Of a stretch of 64,000 nucleotides of DNA, positions 8,000 through 16,978 are shown piece after piece. The first letter of the stretch is position 1; the number at the start of each line of letters is the position of its first letter. Both the position numbers and the translations under genes were made by a program. The stretch is from Nocardia albiluteola. Lineage in GTDB: Bacteria; Actinomycetota; Actinomycetes; Mycobacteriales; Mycobacteriaceae. Under the pieces are notes generated by a model. The model saw nothing but the letters and a program-made list of their open reading frames with translations, had not been told where the DNA came from and made no database searches. Location: positions 62,001 through 126,000 of the forward strand of contig NZ_JAHKNI010000003.1 in NCBI RefSeq assembly GCF_018860155.1, in the 5' to 3' direction.

Positions 8000-9934
8000 A
8001 TGGCATCCGAGAGCGACACCCGGACGGCGGACCATCTGCGCGCGGCCCTGGACGGCCCGTGGCGGGACGTGCGCGAGCAGGCCCGCGGCTGGCTGGACGA
8101 CGAGAGCCTCTACGGCGATCCGTATCTGGACTACCGGGCGGCGCGCTCGCGGGTCCTGGACCAGATGCGCCTGGTCGCGGGATTCGGTGTGGCCGAACGG
8201 GGTTTCCGCGTCGAGCACGGCGGCACCGGCGATCCCGGCGGCGCGGTCACCGGGCTCGAGATGCTCGCCTACACGGATCTGTCGCTGTGGGTGAAGAGCG
8301 GTGTGCAGTGGGGCCTGTTCGGCGGCGCGGTCGAGAACCTGGGCACCGACCGCCACACCGAAGTGGTGAAGCGGCTGCTGACGCTGGACCTGCTGGGCTG
8401 CTTCGCGATGACCGAATCCGGGCACGGCAGCGACGTGGCGAGCCTGGAGACCACCGCCACGTACGATCCGGTGACCCAGGAATTCGTGGTGCACAGCCCG
8501 ACCGAGTCCGCGCGCAAGGACTACATCGGCGGCGCCGCCGAACACGCCCGCATGGCCGCGGTGTTCGCGCAGCTGATCACCGGCGGCGAGGGCCGCGGCG
8601 TGCACTGCTTCCTGGTGCCGATCCGCGACGCGGTCGGCAACGATCTGCCCGGCGTCACCACGGGCGACTGCGGGCTCAAGGGCGGGCTGCCCGGTGTGGA
8701 CAACGGCCGCATCCTGTTCGATCACGTCCGCATCCCGCGCGAGAATCTGCTCAACCGCTACGCCGACGTCGACCCGGACGGAACCTATTCCTCGGAGATC
8801 GAGAATCCCGGCCGCCGCTTCTTCACCACCCTGGGCGCCCTGGTGCGCGGGCGGGTCAGCGTTGGCGGCGCGGCCGCCGCGGCCGCGCGGGTCGCGCTGA
8901 CCATCGCGGTCGACTACGCCGAGAAGCGCCGCCAGTTCGACGATCCCGACACCGGGCAGGAGGTGCTGCTGCTGGACTACCGCAATCACCAGCGGCGCCT
9001 GTTGCCGCACGTGGCGCGTGCCTTCGCGCTGGCGTTCGCGCAGAACGATCTGGTGCGCCGCATGCATCTGGTGCAGACCGGACAGGATCTGGATCCGGGC
9101 GCGCAGCGGGCCCTGGAAAAGCGTGCGGCCGGGCTCAAGGTCGCCCAGACCCGCCACGCCACCCGGAGCATCCAGGAGTGCCGCGAGGCGTGCGGCGGCG
9201 CGGGCTATCTGACCGAGAATCGCCTGGTCACCCTGAAGGCCGACACCGACGTGTTCACCACCTTCGAGGGCGACAACGTGGTGCTCACCCAGCTGGTGGC
9301 CAAGGAACTGCTGACGGCCTACTCCGACGAGGTGCGGGATCTGGACGCGCTGGGCTGGGTGCGATTCGCCTCGACGATGGCCCGCGACGTCGTGCGCGAG
9401 AGTTCCGGTGTGCGCCAGCTGATTCAGCGGCTGCGCGACCGCGGCGGCGATTCGGTCGACGACGGTGACCTGTCCCGTCGCGCGGTGCAGTTGCAGCTGC
9501 TGGCCGACCGCGAGGACTACCTGGTGCGGACCGCCGCGCACCGGCTGCGGGCCCGTGCCAGGGAGACCGGGCCCTTCGAGGCGTTCAACAACGCCCAGGA
9601 CCACATCCTGCTGGCCGGCGAGGCGCACATGGAGCGGCTGGTGCTGGAGGCGTTCATCGAGGGAATCGCCGAGATCGAGGATCCACAGGCCCGGGCGCTG
9701 GCCGAAACGGTCTGCGACCTGTTCGTCTACTCCTCGCTGGAGCAGAACCAGGCCTGGTACATCATGCACCGATTCATGTCGGTGGACCGGGCAAAGCTGG
9801 TGCGCCGCGGGGTGAACGAGCTGGTGGACCGGCTGCGCCCGCACGCGGCCACCCTCGTCGCGGCGATGGGCGTCCCCGCCGGCACCCTGCGCGCGGCGAT
9901 GCTGGACGATCCGAGCTCGCACCAGGGGGAGTAG
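8000..9934 (+). CDS. Acyl-CoA oxidase / long acyl-CoA dehydrogenase-like flavoenzyme
   Basis: At 644 residues this is much longer than an ordinary acyl-CoA dehydrogenase and has the extra C-terminal domain of acyl-CoA oxidases. The FAD/substrate motif CFAMTESGHGSDV lies near 135, a second flavin segment RGRVSVGGAA near 283, CREACGGAGYLTENR near 394 and TFEGDN near 421. The last 180 residues form the ACOX C-terminal region. The expected reaction is FAD-dependent 2,3-dehydrogenation of an acyl-CoA, with electrons passed to oxygen or an electron-transfer flavoprotein. It appears to be a single gene with its own leaderless promoter. Chain-length preference cannot be read from the sequence. Confidence 0.88.
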   Translation: MASESDTRTADHLRAALDGPWRDVREQARGWLDDESLYGDPYLDYRAARSRVLDQMRLVAGFGVAERGFRVEHGGTGDPGGAVTGLEMLAYTDLSLWVKSGVQWGLFGGAVENLGTDRHTEVVKRLLTLDLLGCFAMTESGHGSDVASLETTATYDPVTQEFVVHSPTESARKDYIGGAAEHARMAAVFAQLITGGEGRGVHCFLVPIRDAVGNDLPGVTTGDCGLKGGLPGVDNGRILFDHVRIPRENLLNRYADVDPDGTYSSEIENPGRRFFTTLGALVRGRVSVGGAAAAAARVALTIAVDYAEKRRQFDDPDTGQEVLLLDYRNHQRRLLPHVARAFALAFAQNDLVRRMHLVQTGQDLDPGAQRALEKRAAGLKVAQTRHATRSIQECREACGGAGYLTENRLVTLKADTDVFTTFEGDNVVLTQLVAKELLTAYSDEVRDLDALGWVRFASTMARDVVRESSGVRQLIQRLRDRGGDSVDDGDLSRRAVQLQLLADREDYLVRTAAHRLRARARETGPFEAFNNAQDHILLAGEAHMERLVLEAFIEGIAEIEDPQARALAETVCDLFVYSSLEQNQAWYIMHRFMSVDRAKLVRRGVNELVDRLRPHAATLVAAMGVPAGTLRAAMLDDPSSHQGE

Positions 9935-9971
9935 GAGATCGGTGGGACGTCGCCTCGGCCCCACGCCCCAT

Positions 9972-9977
9972 TAGGGT
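9972..9977 (+). promoter_or_regulatory. -10 element giving a probable leaderless PAP2 mRNA
   Basis: TAGGGT ends 6 bases before the GTG at 9984, without a ribosome-binding site. This is the same architecture as at 7988. Confidence 0.45.
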
Positions 9978-9983
9978 CGAGGC

Positions 9984-10637
9984 GTGAACCGACCGTCCAC
10001 CCCGGCGATCCGCAGCACCGCGCTGCTCGCCACGATCGTCCTGCTCGGTGTGCTGATCACCGTCCTGCTGCCGCTGACCTTTCCGCCGGGCGCCGGCCCC
10101 ACCGGATTCGACCGGGCCGTGGACTCCTGGGTGCACACCACCTTCGACGCACACCCCGCCGTGCTCCGGATCCTGGTGACGCCCAGCGACGCCTACGTCA
10201 TCGTGCCGGTCATGCTGCTGGGCGCGCTGTGGTACGCGTGGCGGCGGGACTGGTGGCGGGCCGGATTCCTGCTCGTCGCACCGGAACTCGTGGTCGCGCT
10301 CAACACGTTCGCGCTGAAGTACGTGTGGCACCGGCATCTTCACCACTACCTGGCCTATCCCAGCGGCCACACCGTTCAATTCGTCGCGATCGCCACGGGT
10401 TTCGTGCTCGTCGCCCCGACCGCGCGCGTGCGGGCCGCCGAGTTCGCCGTGGCGGCGGTGCTGCTGGTGGCGATCGCGATCGGCATGATCGGATTCGGAT
10501 ACCACTATCCGACGGACATCGTGGGTGGCGCGGCCATCGCGGTCGCCCTGACGACCGCGCTGTACGCGGCGTTCAGCCCGGGCCGAACTGCACGAACGCC
10601 GAGGCTACGAACCACAGCAGCCACGCGACCGCGATGA
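9984..10637 (+). CDS. PAP2-superfamily membrane phosphatase
   Basis: A 217-residue protein with five or six membrane segments and the three phosphatase signatures: KYVWHRHLHHYL near 112, PSGH near 129 (catalytic His) and GYHYPTDIVGG near 172 (second catalytic His and Asp). Relatives remove phosphate from phosphatidate, undecaprenyl pyrophosphate or other lipid phosphates at the outer membrane face. In the first motif the usual RP is RH. The last 65 bases overlap, tail to tail, the end of the NERD gene on the other strand, so the two transcripts are mutually antisense there. Confidence 0.85.
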   Translation: MNRPSTPAIRSTALLATIVLLGVLITVLLPLTFPPGAGPTGFDRAVDSWVHTTFDAHPAVLRILVTPSDAYVIVPVMLLGALWYAWRRDWWRAGFLLVAPELVVALNTFALKYVWHRHLHHYLAYPSGHTVQFVAIATGFVLVAPTARVRAAEFAVAAVLLVAIAIGMIGFGYHYPTDIVGGAAIAVALTTALYAAFSPGRTARTPRLRTTAATRPR

Positions 10638-11466
10638 GCATGCCCAGCAGCAGCGCCACCCGCATGAACCCCCGGCCCAGATTGATGCCGCCCTCCTGCG
10701 TCGGGTAGAGCTTCCACGGGCTGTACCAGGGCATCTCGATGGCCATCCGGGACGAGGGGGTCAGTGCGGCCTGCGCCTGCTCCTCCCGAAACGCCTCGGC
10801 CTGGGCCTGCTGCGGTCCGCCGTGCCACAGCGTGGTGTCCACCGGGCCGCCGAAGCCCTCCGCGACCAGGTCCTGCGGCGCGGGGAGATACGGCAGGATG
10901 CTCATCCCGCGGAACGACATCGCCACGTCGTTGATCGTCCATTGCGCCCGCCCCTGCGAGGCCTGCGCGTCGAGGTAGTCGGACAGATTCCTGGGGTTGT
11001 CGCCGAGCACCACCTGGAGTCCAGGATCGCTCCAGAACTGCCGCACCCGCAGTTCCGACCCCTGCGGCGGCACCACCAGCACCGCGCCCTGCACGACCCG
11101 CTGCCCCAGGCCGCGCTGGGCCAGCCAGCTCTGCAGCGCGTAGGTGTGATCGCGCGAGGAGTCCAGGGGCGTGCGCCGTTCGCCCCCCTCGAGGGTGACG
11201 ACCTGGTTGCCCACCCGCCACGGACCGTCCAGCGGCACCTCCAGCTCGCCGGACACCTGCTCCACCAGCGCCTCGGCCTCGATGACCACGCAGCTGGACG
11301 GGGTCCACACGATCGCATCGAATTGATGTAATTGATCCTCGTGGAACAGGCTGCAGTTCACCGTGGCCACCCCGTGCGGATCGCCCGGGCCCTTCCAGGT
11401 GCGCAACCAATCGATGAGCACCCGCTCGGCCAGGGTGCCAGCGGCATTCTGTACGCGCACGAGCAT
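10573..11466 (-). CDS. NERD-domain protein with C-terminal membrane anchor
   Basis: A 297-residue protein. Residues 5-130 resemble the nuclease-related domain (AAGTLAERVLIDWLRTW, then a FDAIVWTPSSCVVIEAEA segment that would carry the acidic/QxK-like core). A hydrophobic helix close to the C-terminus (about 273-295, VALLLGMLIAVAWLLWFVAS) should anchor it with the NERD domain in the cytoplasm. NERD domains are thought to act on DNA, but no activity is established for this group. The ATG at 11466 is preferred to a GTG nine codons upstream because its MLVRVQNAAGT start resembles related proteins as I recall them. Confidence 0.72.
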   Translation of the reverse strand: MLVRVQNAAGTLAERVLIDWLRTWKGPGDPHGVATVNCSLFHEDQLHQFDAIVWTPSSCVVIEAEALVEQVSGELEVPLDGPWRVGNQVVTLEGGERRTPLDSSRDHTYALQSWLAQRGLGQRVVQGAVLVVPPQGSELRVRQFWSDPGLQVVLGDNPRNLSDYLDAQASQGRAQWTINDVAMSFRGMSILPYLPAPQDLVAEGFGGPVDTTLWHGGPQQAQAEAFREEQAQAALTPSSRMAIEMPWYSPWKLYPTQEGGINLGRGFMRVALLLGMLIAVAWLLWFVASAFVQFGPG

Positions 11467-11553
11467 TGGCGGCCCGCCCTTTCCCCTCGACACTCGTTAT
11501 CGCACAGCTTAAGTGCTCGAACGGGAATGCAGACGGATCTGGCCCGTAAGTGT

Positions 11554-13242
11554 TTACCGGTAGACCGGATCGACGGGGGTGATCGGCAGCCGCAGCGCGC
11601 CCGGCGCCCACACGGGCACCGACGGCTGGATCGGTGCGACCGGCTCGATCCGCCGGTACGACTCGCCCAGTTCCGGGCGCGGATCGGCCGCACCCTTGTT
11701 GGGCCAGAACGCCATTGCGCGCTCGGCCTGCGCGGTGATGGTCAGTGACGGGTTGACGCCCAGATTCGCGGTCACCGCCGAGCCGTCGGCGATGTGCAGG
11801 CCCGGATGGCCGAACACGCGCTGATAGGGGTCGACCACGCCGCTCTCGGGTCCCTCGCCGATCACACAGCCGCCGATGTAGTGCGCTGTCGCGGGGATGT
11901 TGAACACGTCCATGGCCAGGCCGTGCACGTCGCCGCCCACCTTCTCCCCGAAGCGGCGGCCGATGTCGTGGGCCACCGGGATCCAGGTCGGATTCGGGGT
12001 GCCGGTGCCCTGCTTGGTGCGCAGCTGCCCCCACCGCCGGTAGGAGGTCAGCGAGTTGTCCAGGGACTGCATGACCAGCAGGATCACCGACTTCTCCGAC
12101 GCGTGCCTGGAATTGAGGCTGCGCAGGAACACCATCGGATGCACGACCGTCGCCAGCAGGAACCGCACGAAGCGGAACGCGCCGCCGTCCACGATCGGCA
12201 CGGACATCGGAAACAGCGCGTTCTGTCCCTTGCCGTAGTGGCACACCTCGATGTGGGTGTCCGGCTCGGGGTGGATGGAGGAGGTGATGGCCACGCCCTC
12301 GGCGAAATCGCTCCGCTCGCGGCTCACCACGTTCAGGATGGCCTCGGAGTTGCTGCGGGTAAGTTCGCCCAGCCGCGGCGACAGCCGCGGCAGTACCTTC
12401 TCCTCCCGCATCTTGTGCAGCAGCTTCTGGGTGCCCAGGGCGGCCGCGGCGAACACCACCTGCTCGGCGGTGAAGGTTCTGCGCTGCTTGCGAATCCAGC
12501 GATCCGAGCGGGCGGTCTCGATGGCGTACCCGCCCCCGACCATCGGGCGCACCTTCGTCGCGGTGGTCAGCTCGACCACGTGCGCCCCGGCCTGCTCGGC
12601 CAGGTAGAGGTAGTTGGTGGGGGTGGTGTTCTTGGCGTTGTGCGGGCAGCCGGTGAAGCAGCGCGCGCAGTGGATGCAGCCGTTGCGGCGCGGGCCCGCG
12701 CCGCCGAAGTACGGGTCGTCCACCTCCGTGCCCGGATCGTCCTCGTTGAAGAAGACGCCCACGTTGGTGGGGTGGTAGGTGTCCGCGACGCCGAGATCCT
12801 CCGCGATCTCGCGGATCACGTCGTCCGCGGGGGTGACGCGCGGATTGGGCGCCACGCCGAGCATGCGCTTGGCCTGGTCGTAGTACGGGGCGAGCTCGTC
12901 GCGCCAGTCGGTGATGTGGGCCCACTGCCGGTCGCGGTAGAAGTTGGGCAGCGGCTCGTAGAGAGTGTTGCCGTAGATCAGCGAACCACCGCCGACCCCG
13001 GACGCGGAGAACACCGCGCACCTGCCGAGCAGGCTGATCCGCTGCGGACCGGTCAGGCCCAGCCGGGGCGCCCAGATCGACTTGCGCACATTCCAATTCG
13101 ACTTCGGAATGGACTCGGCCGGCCACCGGCGGCCGGATTCGAGCACGGCGACGCGGTAGCCCTTCTCGGTCAGCCGCAGCGCGCTGACGCTACCGCCGAA
13201 GCCGGAGCCGATCACGATCACGTCGTAGTCGAAGTCGGACAT
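11554..13242 (-). CDS. choD: ChoD-like GMC-type sterol oxidoreductase
   Basis: A 562-residue flavoprotein of the glucose-methanol-choline family, closely patterned on M. tuberculosis ChoD (Rv3409c). The FAD-binding GSGFGG is at residues 12-17, AGVGGGS-like SGVGGGSL near 83, a four-Cys segment CIHCARCFTGC near 195-205, ITSSIHPEPDTHIE, and the C-terminal ADGSAVTANLGVNPSLTITA FAD/active-site segment. The family is annotated as cholesterol oxidase, converting 3-beta-hydroxysterol to 3-keto-4-ene sterol, although mycobacterial ChoD activity on cholesterol is disputed. No signal peptide is visible, so it is probably cytoplasmic. AGAGGAAG precedes the ATG. No KstR-like box was seen upstream. Confidence 0.88.
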   Translation of the reverse strand: MSDFDYDVIVIGSGFGGSVSALRLTEKGYRVAVLESGRRWPAESIPKSNWNVRKSIWAPRLGLTGPQRISLLGRCAVFSASGVGGGSLIYGNTLYEPLPNFYRDRQWAHITDWRDELAPYYDQAKRMLGVAPNPRVTPADDVIREIAEDLGVADTYHPTNVGVFFNEDDPGTEVDDPYFGGAGPRRNGCIHCARCFTGCPHNAKNTTPTNYLYLAEQAGAHVVELTTATKVRPMVGGGYAIETARSDRWIRKQRRTFTAEQVVFAAAALGTQKLLHKMREEKVLPRLSPRLGELTRSNSEAILNVVSRERSDFAEGVAITSSIHPEPDTHIEVCHYGKGQNALFPMSVPIVDGGAFRFVRFLLATVVHPMVFLRSLNSRHASEKSVILLVMQSLDNSLTSYRRWGQLRTKQGTGTPNPTWIPVAHDIGRRFGEKVGGDVHGLAMDVFNIPATAHYIGGCVIGEGPESGVVDPYQRVFGHPGLHIADGSAVTANLGVNPSLTITAQAERAMAFWPNKGAADPRPELGESYRRIEPVAPIQPSVPVWAPGALRLPITPVDPVYR

Positions 13243-13402
13243 GGTCTTCCTCTCGCACAAGCACGCCGGACGCGCGCGCCGCGTGGAACACTTTCCGGCT
13301 CATTCTGTCATCACGGCTGGCCGCGCCGCCCACCCCCTGACCGACCGCGCCGGGCGGTGTGCGGCGGCCGCGGCCGGGTTTGCGCGTGGTAAAGAACCCT
13401 GG

Positions 13403-13550
13403 CGCGGACCGCCGTGTCACCGTGGTGTGCCGGGTCGTCCATCCCGTGACCGATCGCCGTGTCACCGTGGTGTGCCGCGTCGCCCACCCTGTGACCGACC
13501 GCCGTGTCACCGTGGTGTGCCGCGTCGCCCACCCCGTGACCGATCGTGTC
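13403..13550. repeat. 45-bp tandem repeat (about 3 copies plus a partial one)
   Basis: The block GCCGTGTCACCGTGGTGTGC recurs at 13411, 13456 and 13501, exactly 45 bases apart, within a nearly identical 45-base unit (13448-13492 and 13493-13537 differ at only two bases). A fourth copy stops after about 11 bases. It lies between choD and the pgsA2-like gene. Because 45 is a multiple of three, several frames stay open and show a 15-residue repeat. No start site or related protein supports coding, so I treat it as an intergenic minisatellite. There are no unique spacers, so it is not CRISPR. Confidence 0.9.
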
Positions 13551-13610
13551 GGCGCGGCGCACCGCTAGGGAGAATGGCGGTTTGCGCCGGATTGGGGTAA
13601 GCAACAGGCT

Positions 13611-14276
13611 GTGACGAGCGAACCCGGCGCCGAGCCGCCGGCACCGGACACCGAGCCGGTGCCCGAGCGCGAGCGCGCGCCCGCGGCGGCGACCCCGGAT
13701 CGCATCCTGACCGTGCCCAATGCACTCAGCGTGCTGCGGCTGATCGGGGTGCCGGTGTTCCTGTGGCTGGTGCTCGCCGTCAAGGCCGACGGCTGGGCGT
13801 TCGCGTTGCTGGTGGCCAGCGGCGTCACCGACTACCTGGACGGCAAACTCGCCCGGCTGCTGGATCAGTATTCGCGCCTGGGCGCGCTGCTGGATCCGTT
13901 CGTCGACCGGCTCTACCTGGTTGCCACGCTGCTCGGGCTGCTGGTGCGCGGGATCCTGCCGTGGCCGTTCGTGGTCGTGCTGATCGGCCGGGATCTGGTG
14001 CTGACCGCGACGCTGTCGATCTATCGCCGCCGCGCCCTGGATCCGCCGGAGGTGATCTATCTCGGCAAGGCCGCGACGTTCGCGCTGATGGCCGCGCTGC
14101 CGTGGCTGCTGGCCGGTCAGATGGATTGGCCACTGGCAGGTTTCGGGCGGGCCTTCGGGTGGGCATTTCTGATCTGGGGCACGGCGGTCTACGTGTGGAC
14201 CGGGGTGCTCTATCTCGGCAAGGCCCTGGCGGTGGGCCGCGCGATACCGGCCATACCGCGCAATTCGCCGCAGTGA
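13611..14276 (+). CDS. pgsA2: CDP-alcohol phosphatidyltransferase, PgsA2-like
   Basis: A 221-residue membrane enzyme with a disordered Pro/Glu-rich N-terminus (1-30) and six hydrophobic segments. The CDP-alcohol phosphotransferase signature D..DG..AR........G...D...D appears as DYLDGKLARLLDQYSRLG followed by ALLDPFVDR near 72-98. Such enzymes join a CDP-diacylglycerol to an alcohol, for example glycerol-3-phosphate or phosphatidylglycerol, in phospholipid synthesis. Position just before gcvH matches Rv1822 (pgsA2) of M. tuberculosis, whose exact acceptor is not settled. The GTG start follows the minisatellite region by 60 bases. Confidence 0.85.
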   Translation: MTSEPGAEPPAPDTEPVPERERAPAAATPDRILTVPNALSVLRLIGVPVFLWLVLAVKADGWAFALLVASGVTDYLDGKLARLLDQYSRLGALLDPFVDRLYLVATLLGLLVRGILPWPFVVVLIGRDLVLTATLSIYRRRALDPPEVIYLGKAATFALMAALPWLLAGQMDWPLAGFGRAFGWAFLIWGTAVYVWTGVLYLGKALAVGRAIPAIPRNSPQ

Positions 14277-14321
14277 TTAAAGTGTTCGCCACAGGCACGC
14301 CCCGCGAAAGGAACTTCTGCT

Positions 14322-14720
14322 GTGACCGACCTTCCCGAGGATTTGCGCTATACCGAGGAGCACGAATGGGTGCGTCGACTGGGCCCGACACGCGTGCGGG
14401 TGGGCATCACCGACTTCGCCCAGTCACAGCTCGGTGACATCGTGTTCGTGCAGCTGCCCGCGGTGGAGACCGACGCCAAGTCCGGCGAGGGCATCGCCGA
14501 GGTCGAATCCACCAAGAGCGTCTCGGACATCTACGCCCCGTTCGCCGCGAAAGTCGTTGCGGTGAACGACGATCTGGATGCCTCGCCCGAGAACCTCAAC
14601 ACCGACCCGTACGGCGACGGCTGGCTGTTCGAGCTCGAGGTACAGGACGCGGCAACGCTGGATTCCGCGCTCGCCGAACTGCTCGACGCCGCAGGTTATC
14701 AAGGAGTTACCGCAGGCTGA
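14322..14720 (+). CDS. gcvH: Glycine cleavage system H protein
   Basis: A 132-residue lipoyl-carrier protein, full length for the family. The lipoylated lysine is in GIAEVESTKSVSDIYAP near residue 66. It shuttles the aminomethyl group between GcvP and GcvT in glycine breakdown. AAAGGAA precedes the GTG start. It lies directly upstream of garA as in mycobacteria (Rv1826-Rv1827). The partner gcvP is 21 kb away behind a glycine riboswitch; gcvT is not in the window. Confidence 0.96.
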   Translation: MTDLPEDLRYTEEHEWVRRLGPTRVRVGITDFAQSQLGDIVFVQLPAVETDAKSGEGIAEVESTKSVSDIYAPFAAKVVAVNDDLDASPENLNTDPYGDGWLFELEVQDAATLDSALAELLDAAGYQGVTAG

Positions 14721-14897
14721 AGCGGCCTTCACAGTTCTACCTGCACGGGATCGCCCTGGCAGGGTACGGTCAATGCCAACAGATGTGCGGGCGGCCGGTC
14801 CGGAATGTCGAAGGGCGCGACAGCCGGTCGCGCTGGGTGACGGCAGTGTCGGAATCGGAAGCTTGTACGGATAATCGGTTCGAGGAGGAGAGCAAGG

Positions 14898-15368
14898 GTG
14901 AGCGAGAACAAAGACCCGGGTTACGGGGAGAGCGCGGCCGAGACGACATCGGTATTCCGCGCTGATTTCCTCAACGAGGTCGACGCGTCGCGCTCCGCAG
15001 AGCAGACCGGCGAGCAGCCGGTGCAGGGTGTCGAGGGGCTGCCCGCGGGCGCGGCGCTGCTGGTGGTCAAGCGCGGCCCGAATGCGGGCTCGCGGTTCCT
15101 GCTGGATCAGCCGACCACCTCGGCGGGGCGCCACCCCGACAGCGACATCTTTCTCGATGATGTCACGGTGAGCCGTCGTCACGCGGAGTTCCGGCAGGAC
15201 GAGGACACCTTCCAGGTGGTCGATGTGGGCAGCCTGAACGGCACGTACGTCAACCGCGAACCGGTGGATTCCTCGGAGCTGCAGAACGGTGACGAGGTGC
15301 AGATCGGCAAGTTCCGCCTGGTGTTCCTGACCGGCCCGCGACCCGCCGGCGAGACGGCCGGGCTGTAG
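14898..15368 (+). CDS. garA: GarA, FHA-domain regulator of 2-oxoglutarate metabolism
   Basis: A 156-residue protein with two parts. The N-terminal tail carries the conserved phosphorylation motif ETTSVFR near residues 15-21; its two threonines correspond to those modified by PknG and PknB in mycobacteria. The FHA domain (about 55-145) has GRHPDSDIFLDDVTVSRRHA and VDVGSLNGTYVN. Unphosphorylated GarA inhibits 2-oxoglutarate dehydrogenase and glutamate dehydrogenase and stimulates glutamate synthase. Phosphorylation makes the tail bind its own FHA domain and switches it off. GAGGAGGAG precedes the GTG. The next gene follows after 13 bases. Confidence 0.96.
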   Translation: MSENKDPGYGESAAETTSVFRADFLNEVDASRSAEQTGEQPVQGVEGLPAGAALLVVKRGPNAGSRFLLDQPTTSAGRHPDSDIFLDDVTVSRRHAEFRQDEDTFQVVDVGSLNGTYVNREPVDSSELQNGDEVQIGKFRLVFLTGPRPAGETAGL

Positions 15369-15381
15369 GACTCGGCACGAG

Positions 15382-16194
15382 ATGACAGGCGCTGCGCAGT
15401 GGACCCGCGGAGGGATGTCGATCGGCTCCGTGCTGGATCTACTGCGTCCGGATTTTCCGGACATCACCATCTCCAAGATCCGCTTCCTCGAGTCGGAGGG
15501 GCTGATCAGCCCGGAGCGTACGCCCTCGGGTTACCGCAGGTTTTCGGTCGCGGATGTGGAGCGGCTCAAGTTCGTGCTGACCGCGCAGCGCGACCAGTAC
15601 CTGCCGTTGAAGGTGATCAAGGAGCAGCTGGAGGCGATCGACAGCGGTGCCGCGACGCTCGGGGTGCGCGAGGCGCGCGCTCGGGCGGACGGCGCCACGA
15701 ACGGGTCCGGCGGTTCGGGGCGTATGCCCGAGCCCGCCCGGCCCGGCCCGGCTCTCGCCCCGCCGCGGAGGCTGGGCGTGGTCCCGGGTGAGGTGACCCC
15801 GGACGAGCTCCGGTTCGACGCCGAAATCCGTATCGCCCGTGCGGATCTGCTCGAACAGGCCGGGATCGAGGAGAAGTTCCTGGCCGAGCTGATCCGCGCC
15901 AATCTGATCACCCCGGGCGCGGCCGGATATTTCGACGCCGAGGCGGTGACGCTGGCGCGCACGGCCAAAGCGATGAGTGAATTCGGTTTGGAGGCGCGGC
16001 ATCTGCGCGCGTTCAAGCTCGCCGCGGATCGCGAGGCGGCGATGATCGCGCAGATCGTGGCGCCGATCGCCAAGAGCCGCGACGCCGATGCGCGAGCACG
16101 CGCGGAGGAGACCGTGCGCGAACTCGCGGCGTTGTCGCTGACGCTGCATACCAGCCTTGTGAAGACGTCGGTGCGGGGCACCCTCGGAGGCTGA
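15382..16194 (+). CDS. MerR-family regulator, Rv1828-like
   Basis: A 270-residue regulator. The MerR winged helix is at about 12-85 (MSIGSVLDLLRPDFPDITIS, SGYRRFSVADVERLKFVL). A Gly/Pro-rich linker (about 100-135) leads to a helical C-terminal effector or dimer domain. Position after garA corresponds to Rv1828, whose orthologues bind a promoter site within this gene block. It probably shares the garA transcript, with a 13-base gap. The effector is unknown. Confidence 0.9.
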   Translation: MTGAAQWTRGGMSIGSVLDLLRPDFPDITISKIRFLESEGLISPERTPSGYRRFSVADVERLKFVLTAQRDQYLPLKVIKEQLEAIDSGAATLGVREARARADGATNGSGGSGRMPEPARPGPALAPPRRLGVVPGEVTPDELRFDAEIRIARADLLEQAGIEEKFLAELIRANLITPGAAGYFDAEAVTLARTAKAMSEFGLEARHLRAFKLAADREAAMIAQIVAPIAKSRDADARARAEETVRELAALSLTLHTSLVKTSVRGTLGG

Positions 16195-16278
16195 AATCTT
16201 CGCCTAGACTCGGTGTTACGGTCGGCCCTTGTGGTGGCATGCTGGACGGCCGCGAGTATTGGGAGGCAGTGGCGAGTC

Positions 16279-16752
16279 ATGACTGAAATGCGTGTGATCG
16301 GCATCCGTGTCGAGCAACCCCAGAATCAGCCCGTGCTGTTGCTCCGTGAGGTGTCCGGCGATCGGTACCTACCGATCTGGATCGGCCAGGCCGAGGCGAC
16401 GGCGATCGTGCTCGAGCAGGAGGGCGTTACGCCTATCCGCCCGCTCACTCACGACCTGATCAAGATCCTGATCCACGATTTGGGGCATACCCTCAAAGAG
16501 GTCCGGATCGTGGATCTGCAGGAGGGCACCTTCTACGCGGACCTGGTGTTCGAGAACGATCTGCGGATCTCGGCGCGTCCGTCGGATTCGGTAGCTATCG
16601 CCTTGCGGGTGGGTTGCCCGATCTACGCGGAGGAGCCGGTGCTCGAGGAGGCGGGGCTGGTAATGCCCGACGAGCGCGAGGACGAGGTGGAGAAGTTCAA
16701 GGAATTCCTGGAATCGGTCTCCCCGGACGACTTCAAGGCGACGGACAGCTGA
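16279..16752 (+). CDS. BNT (bifunctional nuclease/DUF151) family protein
   Basis: A 157-residue protein of the BNT/DUF151 family, equivalent to Rv1829. Its typical pattern is visible: LPIWIGQAEATAIVLEQEG near 33-51, RPLTHDLIKILIHDLG near 55-70, and ARPSDSVAIALRVGCPIY near 96-113. Plant relatives are described as RNase/DNase; bacterial function is unproven. The ATG at 16279 gives the family N-terminus (MTEMRVIGIRVEQ). The sequence before it lacks a strong ribosome-binding site. Confidence 0.88.
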   Translation: MTEMRVIGIRVEQPQNQPVLLLREVSGDRYLPIWIGQAEATAIVLEQEGVTPIRPLTHDLIKILIHDLGHTLKEVRIVDLQEGTFYADLVFENDLRISARPSDSVAIALRVGCPIYAEEPVLEEAGLVMPDEREDEVEKFKEFLESVSPDDFKATDS

Positions 16753-16797
16753 GGCGGGCCCGGCGGCATCTCGGCTTGCTCGAGCGGGTCGTCACCT

Positions 16798-16817
16798 CGG
16801 CACGCTCCAGCGTGCCG
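16798..16817 (+). terminator. Stem-loop after the BNT gene
   Basis: CGGCACGCT and AGCGTGCCG form a perfect 9-bp stem around a CC loop, 45 bases after the stop. It has no T tract. It probably separates the garA-BNT unit from the next MerR gene. Confidence 0.5.
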
Positions 16818-16978
16818 ATGACCGGGAGTTTGCCCACAGCAATAACTCTCACGTAGAGGTCGAGAAACACGCTCCGAGCGGAGTTTGGTTCGATGCCCGT
16901 GCTGCCGAGACAATCGGAAGGGTAGCCTCGACAGTTAGGCCGTTGTTCTGCTTCGGCAATGCAGTGAGGGAGTAGTCA

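Noticed and set aside
10505-13126. An 873-codon minus-strand frame overlapping choD and the NERD gene.
   Set aside because: It has no domains, and both real genes in other frames are well supported.
13243-13402. Search for a KstR-type box upstream of choD.
   Set aside because: The nearest sequence (GGAACACTTTCC) does not fit AACNNGTT, so sterol control of choD is not claimed.
13403-13550. Considered as a CRISPR array.
   Set aside because: Units are directly adjacent and nearly identical, with no unique spacers and no cas genes nearby.
13359-13568. A 69-codon plus frame with repeats of DRRVTVVCRVAHPVT, considered as a repeat protein.
   Set aside because: The repeat length is a multiple of three so every frame stays open. 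There is no ribosome site and no related protein.
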